From an uncultured Actinomyces sp. (GTDB taxonomy: Bacteria > Actinomycetota > Actinomycetes > Actinomycetales > Actinomycetaceae): DNA of 9,928 nucleotides. The notes beneath the pieces are model-generated. The model was not told the DNA's origin. It was given only the letters and a program-made list of their open reading frames with translations, and ran no database searches. The DNA lies in contig CAMFDH010000034.1 of the NCBI GenBank assembly GCA_945949035.1, forward strand, positions 1 to 9,928. The letters run 5' to 3'. Of the stretch, positions 6,724-9,928 are shown one piece after another. The translations under genes and the position numbers were made by a program. Positions within the stretch are counted from its first letter, which is position 1, and every line of letters begins with the position of its first letter.

Positions 6724-6990
6724 ATGCGCTCTATGGAACAACCAACATCCGAACCGCAGCCCCCCGCGCTTCCCTGGCTAACGTGGACCGTGGGTCAGCG
6801 TGTCGTGGTCAGGTATGAGGACGAGGACGGCAGCACGCGCGACGCCCTCGGCACCCTGGTCGAGACTGCACCCGACCACGTTGTCATTGATGCACGACGA
6901 GGCCGGGTACGTGTCGAAGCCAGACAGATGATCATCGGACGTGTCGTCAAGCCACCCCGACCTTGGGGAGCACCCCCACCCCTGCGCTAG
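6724..6990 (+). CDS. Small SH3-like beta-barrel protein of unknown function
   Basis: An 88-residue protein that I cannot assign to a named function. After a proline-rich N-terminus, residues about 22-76 (VGQRVVVRYEDEDGSTRDALGTLVE, then HVVIDARRGRVRVEARQMIIGRVV) show short alternating strands and an RRG turn, as in an SH3-like barrel. The pattern resembles the barrel found N-terminal to some actinobacterial GNAT acetyltransferases (Rv0428c type), but no acetyltransferase domain follows here. The end is again proline-rich (KPPRPWGAPPPLR). No membrane segment or cysteine is seen, so it is likely cytosolic. It is divergent from fdxA, with 54 bp between the start codons, and converges on typA. That it is a real gene is supported by the leaderless promoter, coding-like composition and snug fit between neighbours. 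A fold assignment is inference only. Confidence 0.75.
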   Translation: MRSMEQPTSEPQPPALPWLTWTVGQRVVVRYEDEDGSTRDALGTLVETAPDHVVIDARRGRVRVEARQMIIGRVVKPPRPWGAPPPLR

Positions 6991-6997
6991 GTACAGA

Positions 6998-7031
6998 AAA
7001 CCCCCGACCAGGTGGCCGAGGGCAACTGGGT

Positions 7032-7033
<2 letters not shown>
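6998..7033. terminator. Weak hairpin between convergent SH3-like gene and typA
   Basis: AAACCC (6998-7003) pairs with GGGTTT (7028-7033), and the inner segment can form an imperfect stem (CCCCCGACC against GGCCGAGGG). The right arm runs into the typA stop codon. The A-rich left and T-rich right flanks suit a two-way terminator, but pairing is imperfect and I hold this loosely. Confidence 0.3.
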
Positions 7034-8957
<1,924 letters not shown>

Positions 8958-8964
8958 TTAGATG

Positions 8965-8970
8965 CCTCCC
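8965..8970 (-). promoter_or_regulatory. Shine-Dalgarno of typA
   Basis: On the minus strand GGGAGG, within a longer G-run, is followed by CATCTAA and the ATG at 8957, a near-ideal 7-bp spacing. typA therefore has a leader, unlike the divergent PH-domain gene. Confidence 0.7.
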
Positions 8971-9147
8971 CCAGAGGTTGCTACACGAGTAAAAGTTCGG
9001 ATCTCAGTGGAAACAACTGCACTCAGGGATGACGGGGCACCTCCGAGTTCATTTCCGCTGAAACCGAAAACCCAGTCTAACGGCCATATGTCGCATGAAT
9101 ACAGGGCCACCGGGGTTATGGCGTGCGAGCTTCGACACCACGGGGCC

Positions 9148-9153
9148 TAAACT
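9148..9153 (+). promoter_or_regulatory. -10 element (TAAACT) of a leaderless promoter for the PH-domain protein
   Basis: TAAACT ends six bases (TCAGGG) before the ATG at 9160. CAGGG is too close to the ATG to act as a normal ribosome-binding site, so a leaderless mRNA is the better reading. The closest -35-like string, TTCGAC at 9131-9136, is badly spaced. Confidence 0.6.
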
Positions 9154-9159
9154 TCAGGG

Positions 9160-9906
9160 ATGAACTACCAGTTGGTCTTCCGTTCTCGATACGGTCAGCT
9201 CGCAGCCTGGGGCCTTCTTGGCTTCAGCATTTTCTTCCTCGGCATGGTCTGGTACATGGACGGTTTTGTCCAGATGCTTGCGGCTCTTCCCTTCCCGATC
9301 GGCCTCGTTTACTTCTCATGGTGGATCTGGTCTTTCCCCGCCGTGATTGCCGATCGACGTGGAATTAGGGTCCGCAATCAGATCCGTACAGCAGACATCT
9401 CCTGGGATGCGCTGGCCAAAGCAGAGGCTCGCTGGGGTCTCTACCTCTACGCCACTCCAGATCAGGTCGACGTCAAACCCACTCCTCCAGAGCCCGTCGC
9501 CAAGCGGGAACCAGGACGGCCGCTCACCATCGGTGATGTCGACCCTGTCAATCTTGATCCCGATGACCTGGCCAGCAAGAAGGCAATCTACGCCTCGGCT
9601 GTTCCGGCCCGCGGGGGCTTCAAGCACACCACTGATAAGGGCGTTCCAAGCATTCCGCCCCTGGAGCTAGAGAGCCGCAACCGAGTCACTGTTCGTGCCA
9701 CTCCGATGGTGGCCGCTCGCATCATAGAAGAGGAGAAGTTCTACCTGGACAATCCCGAGAAGCGTCCGGAGAGCCATGCCTCGAAGGAAGACTTTGAGAT
9801 TGAAGGTGATGACTTCACCGGCTTGAAACTTCGTTACAACTGGCTGCAGATCGGTGTCTTCATCGTGATTGCAGGCTACTGGCTCTGGCGCATCTTCTCC
9901 ATGTAG
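9160..9906 (+). CDS. Three-helix membrane protein with bacterial PH-like domain and a long internal insert
   Basis: A 248-residue protein of unknown function. Two hydrophobic helices at about residues 14-33 and 38-60 form an N-terminal hairpin. They are followed by AVIADRRGIRVRNQIRTADISWDALAKAEARW (61-92), which looks like the start of the bacterial PH-like fold found after paired membrane helices in many small actinobacterial proteins. Residues about 100-172 are hydrophilic and proline/lysine-rich (DVKPTPPEPVAKREPGRP). PH-like sequence may resume at RNRVTVRATPMVAARIIEEEKFYLDN (173-198). An acidic stretch and a C-terminal helix at 227-245 (LQIGVFIVIAGYWLWRIF) end the protein. The insert and third helix make it longer than the usual two-helix versions. 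It is divergent from typA. The start at 9160 is fixed by the leaderless promoter. Membrane location is well supported, PH membership moderately, and no partner is visible. Confidence 0.75.
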   Translation: MNYQLVFRSRYGQLAAWGLLGFSIFFLGMVWYMDGFVQMLAALPFPIGLVYFSWWIWSFPAVIADRRGIRVRNQIRTADISWDALAKAEARWGLYLYATPDQVDVKPTPPEPVAKREPGRPLTIGDVDPVNLDPDDLASKKAIYASAVPARGGFKHTTDKGVPSIPPLELESRNRVTVRATPMVAARIIEEEKFYLDNPEKRPESHASKEDFEIEGDDFTGLKLRYNWLQIGVFIVIAGYWLWRIFSM

Positions 9907-9928
9907 CACCCACTCGTTTTGGATAGCA

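Noticed and set aside
8958..9159. Possible small RNA or tRNA in the typA/PH-protein divergent gap
   Set aside because: No cloverleaf, strong hairpin or terminator was found; the gap seems to hold only promoters and the typA leader.

Overview
This 9,928-bp window looks like ordinary chromosomal core sequence from a high-GC Gram-positive bacterium (Actinomycetota). The evidence is GC-rich coding sequence, the actinobacterial forms of DapD and Maf, a mycobacterial-type 7Fe ferredoxin, a class III cyclase with an Rv1264-like N-terminal region, and promoter spacing typical of leaderless actinobacterial genes. The family Actinomycetaceae is my best guess. It rests on impressions of the proteins plus the absence of the mycothiol gene mshB from a neighbourhood where mycobacteria and streptomycetes carry it, so it is tentative.

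Layout from left to right. A class III adenylate cyclase (minus strand, 1-1120) runs off the left edge. It is divergent from a two-gene plus-strand unit made of a DUF885 metallopeptidase-like protein (1319-3043) and Maf nucleotide pyrophosphatase (3040-3711), which overlap by 4 bp. dapD (3741-4718) follows on the same strand with its own promoter. dapD converges on gltA, citrate synthase (minus, 4801-6141), and a perfect 19-bp-arm hairpin lies between the two gene ends. fdxA ferredoxin (minus, 6334-6669) is divergent from a small SH3-like protein (plus, 6724-6990), which in turn converges on typA/bipA (minus, 7032-8957). typA is divergent from a three-helix membrane protein with a bacterial PH-like domain (plus, 9160-9906).

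Functionally the genes cover lysine and peptidoglycan precursor synthesis (dapD), entry into the TCA cycle (gltA), electron transfer (fdxA), ribosome-associated GTPase function (typA), nucleotide housekeeping (maf), peptide turnover (DUF885) and cAMP signalling (cyclase). The order typA ... fdxA ... dapD resembles the typA-(mshB)-fdxA-dapC-dapD neighbourhood of other actinobacteria, but here mshB and dapC are absent and gltA lies between fdxA and dapD.

The clearest non-coding signal is regulatory. Five genes (cyclase, DUF885, dapD, the SH3-like protein and the PH protein) each have a TANNNT -10 hexamer ending exactly 6 bp before the start codon, which predicts leaderless mRNAs. gltA, fdxA and typA instead carry clear Shine-Dalgarno sequences. 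I saw no tRNA, rRNA, mobile element, CRISPR array or phage gene, and no stretch over 300 bp lacks a gene. I found no sign of an undescribed multi-gene system.
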